NCBI GenBank assembly: GCA_030267565.1
Contig: BRXU01000010.1
Span: forward strand, 1,732,501-1,796,500
DNA: 64,000 nt
Direction of reading: 5' to 3'
From: Pleodorina starrii
Taxonomy: Eukaryota; Chlorophyta; Chlorophyceae; Chlamydomonadales; Volvocaceae
Position numbers and translations under genes: made by a program. Position 1 is the stretch's first letter, and the number at the start of each line of letters is the position of its first letter. Shown here in pieces: positions 11,897-22,900 of this stretch. The notes beneath the pieces are model-generated. The model was not told the DNA's origin. It ran no database searches and saw nothing but the letters and a program-made list of their open reading frames with translations.

Positions 11897-14800
11897 ATGA
11901 CCATGTGGACGACGCTGGGCAGCGCCCTGCAGCCGGTGCTGGGGCTGCTGGACCGTCACGTGCCCTCCGCGCCCACGCAGCCCGTCAAGCTGCCCCGCCG
12001 CATCACCCCGCAGCCCCCCACGCCCCGCGAGAGGGTGGAGGAGGTGGTAGACCGCTTGGACGCGCGCAAGAGCGCCTGGACTCGGATGCCCTGTCGCGAG
12101 CGAGCCCAGCTGCTGAGGCGCTGCATGGACAGCCTGATGGCGGTGAGGGGGCGAGGCGGGCGAGGGGGCGGGTTGTGCACGGATAGGCCGGATAGGTCCG
12201 TGACGGCGGTAATGACCGTTAAATGATAACGGGGGAAGGTTGATCGAGGGCGGCGCGGCGGAGCGGGGCGGGGTGGAGCGGGGGAGAAGAAAGGTTATTT
12301 GAGGTGATGCCGCAGCGATGGGACGGAGGCGACGCGGGCGATGAACCGGGAACCCGAATCCGGCAGTACTCACTGACGTAGCCGTTACCCCACCGATACC
12401 GTTACCAATGCCGGTACCTATACCGTACACCCGGAGGGGGGAGAGGGGTAAGAAAGACGAGTGCTGCAGCGGAGTAACCGCCAGAGGAGGAACTGAGGAG
12501 GCGAGGGGATGGGATCATGGGAAGGGAAATGGGGATGGGAGCTGATGATGGGGCGCAGAAGGGTGGCGTGCGGCACAGGGGGGGCGGGGGCTGGCGCCGC
12601 TGTCTGAAGCTCTGTCCTACTCGACCCTCCTCCCCCCCCATCACCCGGGTCTCACCACCCAGCGTCCGGCACCCGCCACACAAGAGCTGCCAAAGCAAGA
12701 ATATCAATGTCTCGTTTCGGTGACCTCCCTGTCAACTCCTTTCTAGCACAGGACGCAAACCACCTGGACGCTTCGTACCCCACCCGGGCGCCTCCTCGCC
12801 CCCAACCCCAGCCCACCGGCCCCTCCCCGGCCCCCCCCTCCTCCCCTCCCCCCTCCTCCCCCCCCAGGTGGAGGAGGACCTGGCTCGAACCTCCACTGCC
12901 CACAAGGGGTCGTACGGCTCCGGCATCGGAGAGGAGAGGTGGGGTGGGGTGGGGTGGACGTAGGGGGGGAGGGGACAGGGCTGGGAGAACGGATCGCTTG
13001 TCGTACTGTATGCGACAGTCTATGGCTTCCCGTCCAATCCCCCCACCTGTCTCCCCCTCCCATCCCCCTCCCCCCTCCCGATCACCCCCCTTCCTCCCCC
13101 CCAGAACCGCGCTGCTTCCCGTCATGTTCGGACTGGCCGAGTACTGCGCGGCCATGCGGGCGGGTGGCTGTCCCCAACCGCTGTCACTCAGGAGGCGCAC
13201 GCACACGCACCCGCACCCGGGGGACAAGGGCGACAAGGAGCAGGAGGGGCAGTGGGTGGCTACGGTGAGTGGGTGGGCGGGTGAGTGGGTGGGTGAGAGG
13301 TCGGGGAGAGGAGAGTGTGTGTGGTCGTAATACAACCCGCACGCCACAATTGCTTCGCTCGCTACAATGACGTCGTCTTACCCCACACGCCGCCCTGCCC
13401 CGCTCGATGTTGCAACTATTGATGTCAATTACGTATGACCGTGCGGCTGCATTTGTGTATCGTCTGTGTGTTTGTGTTGTGCTTGTGTGTTTTACCTCAG
13501 GTGCTTCCCTCCGGACCCGTGGGTCTGTTGCTGCCGGGCTTCCGCGGGGAGGTGTGGATGGAGCCCGGCCAGCCGCCCAGCCAGGGGCAGGTGTACAGGC
13601 GCAAGGCGGCGGGGGAGGGGCTGGGCGAGAGGGAGGGAGGGGTGGCGCTGGTGCTGGGTAAGAGAGGGCGGGAGAACGGGGGGGGGGTGCGGGGGGAGGG
13701 TGCGTCGGCGGGTGTGTGTGTGTTTTGATGGGCGAGTCCAGGGAGGGGAGGGAGGTGGGGAGGGAGGGAGGGAGGTGGGGAGGTGGGGGGTTATGGACGG
13801 ACTGGCTGGGTGTTGGGTGGGGGCTGGGGGCAAGCAGCGCGTGCGGGAGAGAGAAAGAGAGAGTGGAGGTCGGCGGCCCCCGGGAGGCCGGTGGACCCCG
13901 CGTTGTGAGCCCGATGTACATTTGGGTTGAGGTCTGGTGGGGTGGGGTGGGGTGGGGTACGGTGAGGTGGGTAATAGAAGACGATACCGCAACGGAGGGA
14001 CGGTGGCGACCCAGAACTAAAGAACTATTAGTACGACACACCACACGTACCTGTTTTACCTTGACCAATACCGGTTTCCCCCCCTTCCCCCCCCCCAAGG
14101 TGCTGGCAACCAGGTTCCCGTGGTGGCTCTGGATGTACTGCACAAACTCATCACAGACGATGAGGTGGGCTCCAGGGGGGGGTGGAGGGTGGATGATAGT
14201 ACATCATCACTCCGGATAGTGCGAGGGCGGATTGGGGGGGTTGGGGAGTGTGGCCTTGGGGGGGAAGGGGTTGAGCGATGGGGGGCGGGTCGGCCTTTGG
14301 GACTGTCCTTCCCCTCCCACGTAACCCCCCTGATTCCCCTCGCCCACCCACCCACCCACCCACCCACCCTGACCGCGCCTCCCCCCCTACCTAGCTTGAT
14401 CAACAACGTCCGCAGTGACTCATTGTTGTATGAAGGAGCATATCACCCCCTGACCCCCCCTACCTTGTCCTTCTCCCCCTCCCCCCTCAGGTGGTTGTGG
14501 TGAAGACAAATCCGGTCAACGACTACATCGGACCACTGCTGCGCAAGCAAGTGCAGCGACCACCCTCGGGGGTGGATGGGGGAAGTGGGCGGTGGGCGGT
14601 GGGCGGTGACCGCCCCGGGGGTCAGTCAGGAGTGTGGGGCCCTTCACACGCGTGCCCCCTCCGTGCCCCTCCCTTCTCCCTTTCTCCTCCCCAATCCCCC
14701 AACCCCGGGAGGGAGGGAGGGTATTGGCGCCTCCCTTGCAGCCGCGACCCCCAACCGCAACCGCTCTTTCCCTCTCCTCCCCCCACTTGCCAGCTCATTT

Positions 14801-17800
14801 CCCAAAGCGCACTTGTTTCCACTCAACCTCCCACCACCTCACGCGCAACCCGCCCCACCCCCCACCTAACCCCCCATCTGCGGCTGCCGCAGCTTGCTCA
14901 ACAACGTCCGCAGTGACCCATTATTATATATCACCATATCACCTCACCTCACCCCCGCTCTGCTGCAACCTCAGGGCGTTCTCACCGCTGGTGGAGGCGG
15001 GCTTCCTGGAGTTTGTGTACGGCGGAAGGTGCGTGTCGTACGGTCGTACATGTGGAGGGAGCTCGCGGCTTTCCTGCTGCCGCCGGAGGCTATTTCCGCC
15101 ACCGACATCCAGACACATACACCCACCTCTCAACAATCAACACCCGCCCCTCCTCGCATCTCCCCTCCCTATCCATCCCCTCCCTATCCATCCCCTCTCC
15201 TTCCCGGCCCCGGAAGGGATCCGCCGCCCCTCAATCTGCCCCCTCAATTCCCCCCTCTCTAACCCCTTCTCCTCCGCTCGAACCCCTTCCCCTCCGCTGC
15301 ACTCCAGGGAGGTTGGTGAGCTGCTGACTCACCACCCCAAGATCTCTTCCGTACATTTGACCGGATCGGCGGACACCTACAACGCAATTGTGTGGGGAGG
15401 AGCCGGAGTGGACGGAAGGGTGGGTGGCGGTTGGCGGTTGGCGGTTGCCGTCGGGGGCTTAGGAGGGGCGGAGGGGCGGGGCTCGGAGAAGAGGCAGCGC
15501 TGCGGATGCACTGCGGATTGTGGGCGGGGTGGCGGCCAACGGGGGAAGCTCGGAAGCTGGTGCAGGGTGGTGCAGGGTGGTGCAGGGTGGTGCAGGGTGG
15601 TAAGAGAAAAGATACCGAAGTGAAGGGAGGGTGGCGGTGCAGGGCGGGGCGTGATGGGGCGGGCGGGGAGTCTCCGGCCTCCAACGTGTCTCTCTGTGTG
15701 TGTGGTGGGTGAGGTGAGTAGGGGGTGGGTTGGCTGCTGCTGCCAACGAGTCTCACCTCCCCCCCCTCCTCCCCCCAATGAGCCTCCTGCCTCTCGAGGG
15801 GGAGATGGTGGGTCCTTCACAAAGAACAAAGAAACTCCCGTCCATCCTCGATCCTCGCAACCAACCACCCCAACCCCCCCGCCCGCCAGCTGAATCCGCC
15901 CTCTTTTTCTCCGCCCGACCAACGCCCCGCCTCCCTTCTCCCCCGCCTCCCTTCTCCCCCGCCTCCCTTCTCCCCCGCCTCCCTTCTCCCCCGCCTCACT
16001 TCTCCCTTGCATCACGCCCGCCCTCCACATCCGCATACACCCATCCACCCACCCACCCCCACCCGCCCTCGTGTCCGATCTGGATCTGGATCTGGATCCC
16101 GGGGGACCCATGGGTCGCTCAGACGCCCCTGTCGTCCACCAAGCGCATCACGGCGGAGCTGGGCAACGTGACGCCGTACATTGTCGTACCGGGTGGCGAC
16201 TGGACTGCTGACGACATCGAGTATCACGCCTCCTCTCTGGCTACCGCTCTGGCGCACAACGCGGGTCACAACTGCAACGGAATGGAGGTGGGGGGAGGGG
16301 GAGCGGGAGGGGGGTGGAGTGGAGGTGGGTGGGGATGAAGGTGGAGGTGGGCGGGGGCCGGGTGGGGGGCGGGCCGGGTGGGGCGGGGGGAGGTGCTGGG
16401 CCAAGCTGCTTCGGCGTTCGACGGCCTGTAATACACAAATCTGTCTGGGCAGTGGGGGCAGTGCTTACATCTACACATACACACCCCTCCCTCCCTCCCC
16501 CGCCCCTCTGTCCCGGTCGTACCATATCGTAGCGTGTCATGACACGATCCCCGACATCTGTCCCCCCATGCCAAGTCCCCGTGATGTGCCCCCCCCCCCG
16601 GCCCCCCCCCCGCCTCCAGATTCTGCTGACTGACCGCGAGTGGCCCCTCCGTCCCGTGCTGATGGCGGCACTGAAGGCCAAATTGGCGGCACTGCCCCCC
16701 CGGGAGCCGTGGTACCCGGGAGCCAGGGAAAAGTACGACAGGTGTGTGTGTGTTGGGGGGAGAGGGGAACGGGCGGGCCGGCGGAGTTGGGAGGCCGAGG
16801 TCCGGGAGGGAGTTGTGGGGGCATGCGAGTAGTTGTACGACGATGAAAACCCGCGCGCGCCACACTCCCGGCGCCACACACACAAGCGCACACACACACC
16901 CATATCCGCACCCCCCCCCGTGGATAACCCCCCCTCCCTCCGCAGGTTCATGGCTCGCTTCCCCTCCGCCGAGCGGCTGGGCAGTTCCCTCCCCACCTCG
17001 GGTCCCGGTATGTCCGGTGTGGTTCCCTGGCTGGTGGCTGAGGGGCTGAGTCTGGATGAGGGGCAGCTGCAGAACGAGAACTGGTGCGGAGTGGTCCAGG
17101 CGAGTGGGGGGGGCGAGGGGGGGAGGGAAGGGGAGGGGGGGGAGAAGGTTGGGGTGTAGGTGGGGGAGTGCGGGTGTGTGGGGGTGGTAGGGCGGGAGCA
17201 GGCGGGGAGAGGTGGCAGGTCGGGGGGGAGGGGGGAGGAACGGGGTTGGCAGCATAGGGCCCTAGGGGAACAGCGGTGCAAGGCGCGCTGGAGTCGGTCC
17301 GGGTCGGGTACGGGTCGGCCTGCCTATGTGTGTGTTTGGGGGGGAGGGGCAGGGTTGGGGGGGGGGTTTTAAGGTTTTACGTCACTCGGCGGTGTGGCGG
17401 TGTGGGTGCAAGCACGGCCCCACTCGCCTTACAGCGGCAAAACCCCCCCTTCGGACCCTCTCCCCTCGCACCCTACAACCCCCCGCCCCAACTCCAGGAG
17501 GTAGCCCTGCCCGGCTGCGGCGGTGACCCCGAGCGCTTCATGCGCGCCGCCGCCCACACCGCCAACACCCACATCTTCGGCTCTCTGGCGGTGGGAGTGG
17601 TCGCCCACCCGCGCGTGCAGGCCGCCCACGCCCCCGCCTGGGACGACTTCATCGCCTCTCTGCGCTACGGCGGAGTGGCCGTCAATGCACCGCTGCTGTT
17701 TCTGTTCGGTCAGCCGGCGCTGTCCTGGGGGGCCTTCCCGGGCAACACACCGCACGACATTGGCAGCGGGGTGGGGGCGGTGCACAACACGCTGTTGTTC

Positions 17801-18387
17801 GACCACCCGCAGGTACAACGTGTGTGGGTTGGTGGGTGTGGGTGTATTGATGTGTGGGGGGGATGCGTATGGGTGTGTATGGCTGTATGTGTGTGTGGGG
17901 GGTATGTGGAGGGGGGAGGAAGGGGCTATACACGTACCGCATAGGAGGCGGAGCAAGGGGGGAAAGGGCGATGCACCGATGCTCCATGTGGCCACGAGGG
18001 TGCGAGGGAGGGGAGGGGGGGGGAGGGCCTCGGGAGGGGGGTCTGCACCCACTCTGCCGATCCCCCCCTCCCTCACCCCGCTCCGGTGCCTTCTACCTTC
18101 TGCCAACGAACGGGAGGGGCTGGGCAATGAAGGAATTTACACCCTCCCCCCACCCCCCCTTAACCAACGCCTCTTTCCCGACTACTTCGTCCCGCACGCA
18201 GAAGTCCGTGCTGTACGGCCCCTGGCGCTACTACCCCCGCCCCTTTTGGCTGGTGGACAACCGGGCGGTGGGGGAGGGCTGGCTGCTGCCCGCAGTCATG
18301 AGGTTCGTGAGGGCGCTGGCGGACGGGAACCTGCCGCTTGCGCTGTGGTGGGTGACGGTGGCGGCGGCGGCGGCGCTGCGGGGCTGA
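11897..18387 (+). CDS. Aldehyde dehydrogenase-superfamily protein, 13 exons
   Basis: Exons: 11897-12142, 12868-12938, 13105-13264, 13501-13657, 14100-14164, 14491-14546, 14975-15028, 15308-15419, 16123-16287, 16620-16741, 16946-17099, 17498-17812 and 18202-18387. They sum to 1,863 nt with every phase matching, giving a protein of 620 residues. NAD(P)-site motif VVVVKTNPVND is at 234-244, the GS motif HLTGSADTY at 286-294, general-base Glu at 319 (TAELGNVTP) and nucleophile Cys at 358 (GHNCNGME). The Glu-Cys spacing (39) is close to the usual ~34. ALDHs oxidise aldehydes to acids with NAD(P)+. ELGN replaces the usual ELGG, which points to a divergent subfamily of unknown substrate. No clear targeting peptide is seen. 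The introns after exons 6 and 11 start with GC (GCAAGT, GCGAGT). The first intron (725 nt) is long and could hide a small exon. An AATAAA-like string lies about 35 bp past the stop. Confidence 0.88.
14342..14370. repeat. (CCCA)n tetranucleotide repeat in an ALDH intron
   Basis: About six to seven CCCA units within the intron between exons 5 and 6. Confidence 0.85.
15561..15600. repeat. 10-bp minisatellite (TGCAGGGTGG)4 in an ALDH intron
   Basis: Four perfect tandem 10-bp units in the intron after exon 8. Confidence 0.9.
15929..16008. repeat. 16-bp pyrimidine minisatellite in an ALDH intron
   Basis: Five tandem units of GCCTCCCTTCTCCCCC, the last one diverged, lie in the same intron as the 10-bp repeat and form a long polypyrimidine tract upstream of exon 9. 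Confidence 0.9.
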
Positions 18388-19763
18388 GCAGCAGCGGGGG
18401 CGTGTGTGGGGGGGGGTGGGTGAAATAAAGATGAGAAGGCGCGGCGTTGGAACGGATGCGGGAAAGGGGAGGGAACCAGCAATAATGCGGAGTGAGAGGG
18501 TGAGGGCGAGGGTGCGGGGCGCGGGGCCCGCAGGAGAGGCTGCAGGGAGGGGTGCTGGATGTGATACCGGCAGGAGGACGCCAAGGCAGGCAGGGGGTTA
18601 GGCAGGCAGGCAGGCAGGGAGGGAGGCGGGGAGGCGGGGCGGGGATGCTGTGCACCACCCCCGCTCCTCCCCCGGGCCCCTAACCTCATGGGGGGCGTCA
18701 TGGGGACGTGGCCTCACACATTTCCGGGCTCACCGTTTTTTCTTTGCAACGCTTCGCACTGACCTCGCCGGGAGTTAAACCGGGGACCTTGCGTGTTGGT
18801 GGTGGTGTTGTGGGGGCTGGGGGCGTTGCGTGGAGTGGAGTTGGGGACGGTGGGCGGGCGGCGGAGAGTGGGGAGGATCTGCAGCGGCGCGGCAACGGGG
18901 GGCGACCTTTTGGGGGTTGCCGGAGTGGCGGCGGCGGCAGCGGCAGCCGTCACGCGAGGCTGCCGACATGAACCGGGCGCGACGCGGTACACGCGACGCG
19001 ACGCGGGAAGGCGTGCATGTTTGCATGTTTGTGTTTGTGTGTTTGTGTGTGGGGTGGGGAGGATGTGCGGCGCAATTAGGCCTTTCTGGGATGTGGGCCG
19101 TTCGGGGAGGGAGTTGCCCGCGGGTGTGCCCCGCCAAGTTCCGTTTTTGCACCAAAGATGACGAAAATGACGAAAATGATGAGACCACAAAGATAATAAT
19201 GACGACGAGCGGTGATGGGACACGAACACGATGGGATTGCTCTGCAGTGTGGCCTTGTTTTTTTGTCATGAAGAGACATCATCGAAAGCGCTCGAGAAGT
19301 TTTTCGTTGGCGCGGCCGATCCAACAAACGTTTCTTTTTGTCCAGGTTGGGACATTGGGTTCGTCCCATCCGTCTGCTGCCCATCCGTTGCTGCTGCTCG
19401 AGCGAGGGAGGGAGGGAGTATTGGAGGGCTGTGTCGTGTCGCTGTTGGGTTGCGCAACGTGCAAAGCAAAAGGGGGGCGGAAGTGCCCTTCCGCCCCCCT
19501 TTTGCTTTGCACGTTGCTCACGCCATGCCATGCGCTAAGGCACGTTGGGAGGGGCCCCAGGAACGCAGGTGGGGCGGCAGGTGGGGCGGCGGGCGGCCGG
19601 ATTGCGGTTTGGGGGGGAGGGGGGCGGGTGGGGCGGGCGGTTAGGCAGGCAGGTGACCGCGGGGTTGGGGTGCGGGGCGGCGGTTAACCTCCTTTAAACG
19701 GTGCGCCTCACGTTCAACAAACACCGAGGGACCCGGGACGATACCCGGCCCCGTCCATTTCCT
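18388..19763. other. Intergenic, no gene recognised
   Basis: The 3' flank of the ALDH gene. A G-rich AGGC/GGCA stretch lies at 18590-18640 and an AT-richer patch at 19140-19350. Frames are open but show no domain. The palindrome at 19454-19517 is listed separately. Confidence 0.5.
19454..19517. repeat. 64-bp palindrome: 30-bp perfect arms, 4-nt loop
   Basis: The left arm begins gcaacgtgcaaagc and the right arm ends gctttgcacgttgc. The arms are exact reverse complements for 30 bp around the loop TGCC. It would form a very stable hairpin in DNA or RNA. It could be a small-RNA precursor, a foldback element, or a cloning/assembly foldback; sequence alone does not decide. Confidence 0.9.
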
Positions 19764-19921
19764 GACGCGTCTCCTCTTCAACACAACATGCATGCATACG
19801 ACCACAGCCACCACATAGCCAGAGCCAGAGCTGCAGCCGGCAAATCGGAGGCCGCCAGCAGTGCCCGAGCTCGCTGTACAAGCAGCCGCCTCCGCTCGAG
19901 CTGGCTAAACAAACCCCCATC
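19764..19921 (-). repeat. Dispersed ~157-bp repeat, copy B, abutting the octamer satellite
   Basis: Inverted relative to copy A at 7539-7695. The shared sequence ends in CCCCCATC. In copy A this runs into unrelated DNA (ACAGTG), while here it runs directly into the first satellite unit CCCATCGG at 19916. Confidence 0.75.
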
Positions 19922-22900
19922 GGGCCCACGGGCCCATCGGCCCATCGGCCCGAGGGCCCATGGGCCCGTCGGCGCATGGGCCCGTCGGCGCATGGGCCCG
20001 TCGGCCCATAGGCCCATAGGCCCATAGGCCCATAGGCCCATAGGCCCATCGCCCCATCGGCCCAGCGGCCCAGCGGCCCAGCGGCCCAGCGGCCCAGCAG
20101 CCCAGCGGCCCAGCGGCCCAGCGGCCCAGCGGCCCAGCGGCCCATCGGCCCAGCGGACCAGCGGCCCAGCGGCCCATCGGCCCATCGGCCCATCGGCCCG
20201 TCGGCCCATCGGCCCGTCGGCCCATCGGCCCATCGGCCCGTCGGCCCGTGGGCCCAGCGGCCCAGCGGCCCAGCGGCCCAGCAGCCCATCGGCCCATAGG
20301 CCCATAGGCCCATAGGCCCATAGGCCCATAGGCCCATAGGCCCATAGGCCAATCGGCCCAGCGGCCCAGCGGCCCAGCGGCCCAGCGGCCCAGCTACCCA
20401 GCGGCCCAGCAGCCCAGCGGCCCAGCGGCCCAGCGGCCCAGCGGCCCAGCGGCCCAGCGGCCCAGCGGCCCAGCGGCCCAGCGGCCCAGCGGCCCAGCGG
20501 CCCAGCGGCCCAGCGGCCCAGCGGCCCAGCGGCCCAGCGGCCCAGCGGCCCAGCGGCCCAGCGGCCCAGCGGCCCAGCGGCCCAGCGGCCCATCGGCCCG
20601 TCGGCCCATCGGCCCGTCGGCCCAGCGGCCCGTCGGCCCAGCGGCCCGTCGGCCCGAGGGCCCATGGGCCCGTCGGCGCATGGGCCCGTCGGCCCATCGG
20701 CCCATCGGCCCATCGGCCCATCGGCCCATCGGCCCATCGGCCCATCGGCCCATCGGCCCATCGGCCCATCGGCCCAGCTGCCCAGCGGCCCAGCAGCCCA
20801 GCGGCCCAGCGGCCCAGCGGCCCAGCGGCCCAGCGGCCCAGCGGCCCAGCGGCCCAGCGGCCCAGCGGCCCAGCGGCCCATCGGCCCGTCGGCCCAGCGG
20901 CCCGTCGGCCCAGCGGCCCGTCGGCCCAGCGGCCCGTCGGCCCGAGGGCCCATGGGCCCGTCGGCGCATGGGCCCGTCGGCCCATCGGCCCATCGGCCCA
21001 TCGGCCCATCGGCCCATCGGCCCATCGGCCCATCGGCCCATCGGCCCATCGGCCCATCGGCCCATCGGCCCATCGGCCCATCGGCCCATCGGCCCATCGG
21101 CCCATCGGCCCATCGGCCCATCGGCCCATCGGCCCATCGGCCCATCGGCCCATCGGCCCATCGGCCCATCGGCCCATCGGCCCATCGGCCCATCGGCCCA
21201 TCGGCCCATCGGCCCATCGGCCCATCGGCCCATCGGCCCATCGGCCCATCGGCCCATCGGCCCATCGGCCCATCGGCCCATCGGCCCATCGGCCCATCGG
21301 CCCATCGGCCCATCGGCCCATCGGCCCATCGGCCCATCGGCCCATCGGCCCATCGGCCCATCGGCCCATCGGCCCATCGGCCCATCGGCCCATCGGCCCA
21401 TCGGCCCATCGGCCCATCGGCCCATCGGCCCATCGGCCCATCGGCCCATCGGCCCATCGGCCCATCGGCCCATCGGCCCATCGGCCCATCGGCCCATCGG
21501 CCCATCGGCCCATCGGCCCATCGGCCCATCGGCCCATCGGCCCATCGGCCCATCGGCCCATCGGCCCATCGGCCCATCGGCCCATCGGCCCATCGGCCCA
21601 TCGGCCCATCGGCCCATCGGCCCATCGGCCCATCGGCCCATCGGCCCATCGGCCCATCGGCCCATCGGCCCATCGGCCCATCGGCCCATCGGCCCATCGG
21701 CCCATCGGCCCATCGGCCCATCGGCCCATCGGCCCATCGGCCCATCGGCCCATCGGCCCATCGGCCCATCGGCCCATCGGCCCATCGGCCCAGCGGCCCA
21801 TCGGCCCATCGGCCCATCGGCCCATCGGCCCATCGGCCCATCGGCCCATCGGCCCATCGGCCCATCGGCCCATCGGCCCATCGGCCCATCGGCCCATCGG
21901 CCCAGCGGCCCATCGGCCCAGCGGCCCATCGGCCCAGCGGCCCATCGGCCCAGCGGCCCAGCGGCCCAGCGGCCCAGCGGCCCAGCGGCCCAGCGGCCCA
22001 GCGGCCCAGCGGCCCAGCGGCCCAGCGGCCCAGCGGCCCAGCGGCCCATCGGCCCGTCGGCCCAGCGGCCCGTCGGCCCAGCGGCCCGTCGGCCCGAGGG
22101 CCCATGGGCCCGTCGGCGCATGGGCCCGTCGGCCCATCGGCCCATCGGCCCATCGGCCCATCGGCCCATCGGCCCATCGGCCCATCGGCCCATCGGCCCA
22201 GCGGCCCAGCTGCCCAGCGGCCCAGCAGCCCAGCGGCCCAGCGGCCCAGCGGCCCAGCGGCCCAGCGGCCCAGCGGCCCAGCGGCCCAGCGGCCCAGCGG
22301 CCCAGCGGCCCAGCGGCCCAGCGGCCCAGCGGCCCAGCGGCCCAGCGGCCCAGCGGCCCAGCGGCCCAGCGGCCCAGCGGCCCAGCGGCCCAGCGGCCCA
22401 GCGGCCCAGCGGCCCGTCGGCCCAGCGGCCCGTCGGCCCAGCGGCCCGTCGGCCCAGCGGCCCGTCGGCCCGAGGGCCCATGGGCCCGTCGGCGCATGGG
22501 CCCGTCGGCCCATCGGCCCATCGGCCCATCGGCCCATCGGCCCATCGGCCCATCGGCCCATCGGCCCATCGGCCCATCGGCCCATCGGCCCATCGGCCCA
22601 TCGGCCCATCGGCCCATCGGCCCATCGGCCCATCGGCCCATCGGCCCATCGGCCCATCGGCCCATCGGCCCATCGGCCCATCGGCCCATCGGCCCATCGG
22701 CCCATCGGCCCATCGGCCCATCGGCCCATCGGCCCATCGGCCCATCGGCCCATCGGCCCATCGGCCCATCGGCCCATCGGCCCATCGGCCCATCGGCCCA
22801 TCGGCCCATCGGCCCATCGGCCCATCGGCCCATCGGCCCATCGGCCCATCGGCCCATCGGCCCATCGGCCCATCGGCCCATCGGCCCATCGGCCCATCGG

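Noticed and set aside
12752..12774. Small ALDH exon with a good acceptor (TAGCACAG) at 12751
   Set aside because: The nearby GT donor gives a phase incompatible with the next exon at 12868.
18755..18800. tRNA-like or SINE remnant (minus-strand GGTTTAACTCCC, with an A-run nearby)
   Set aside because: The putative T-arm does not pair and no second copy or A box is visible.
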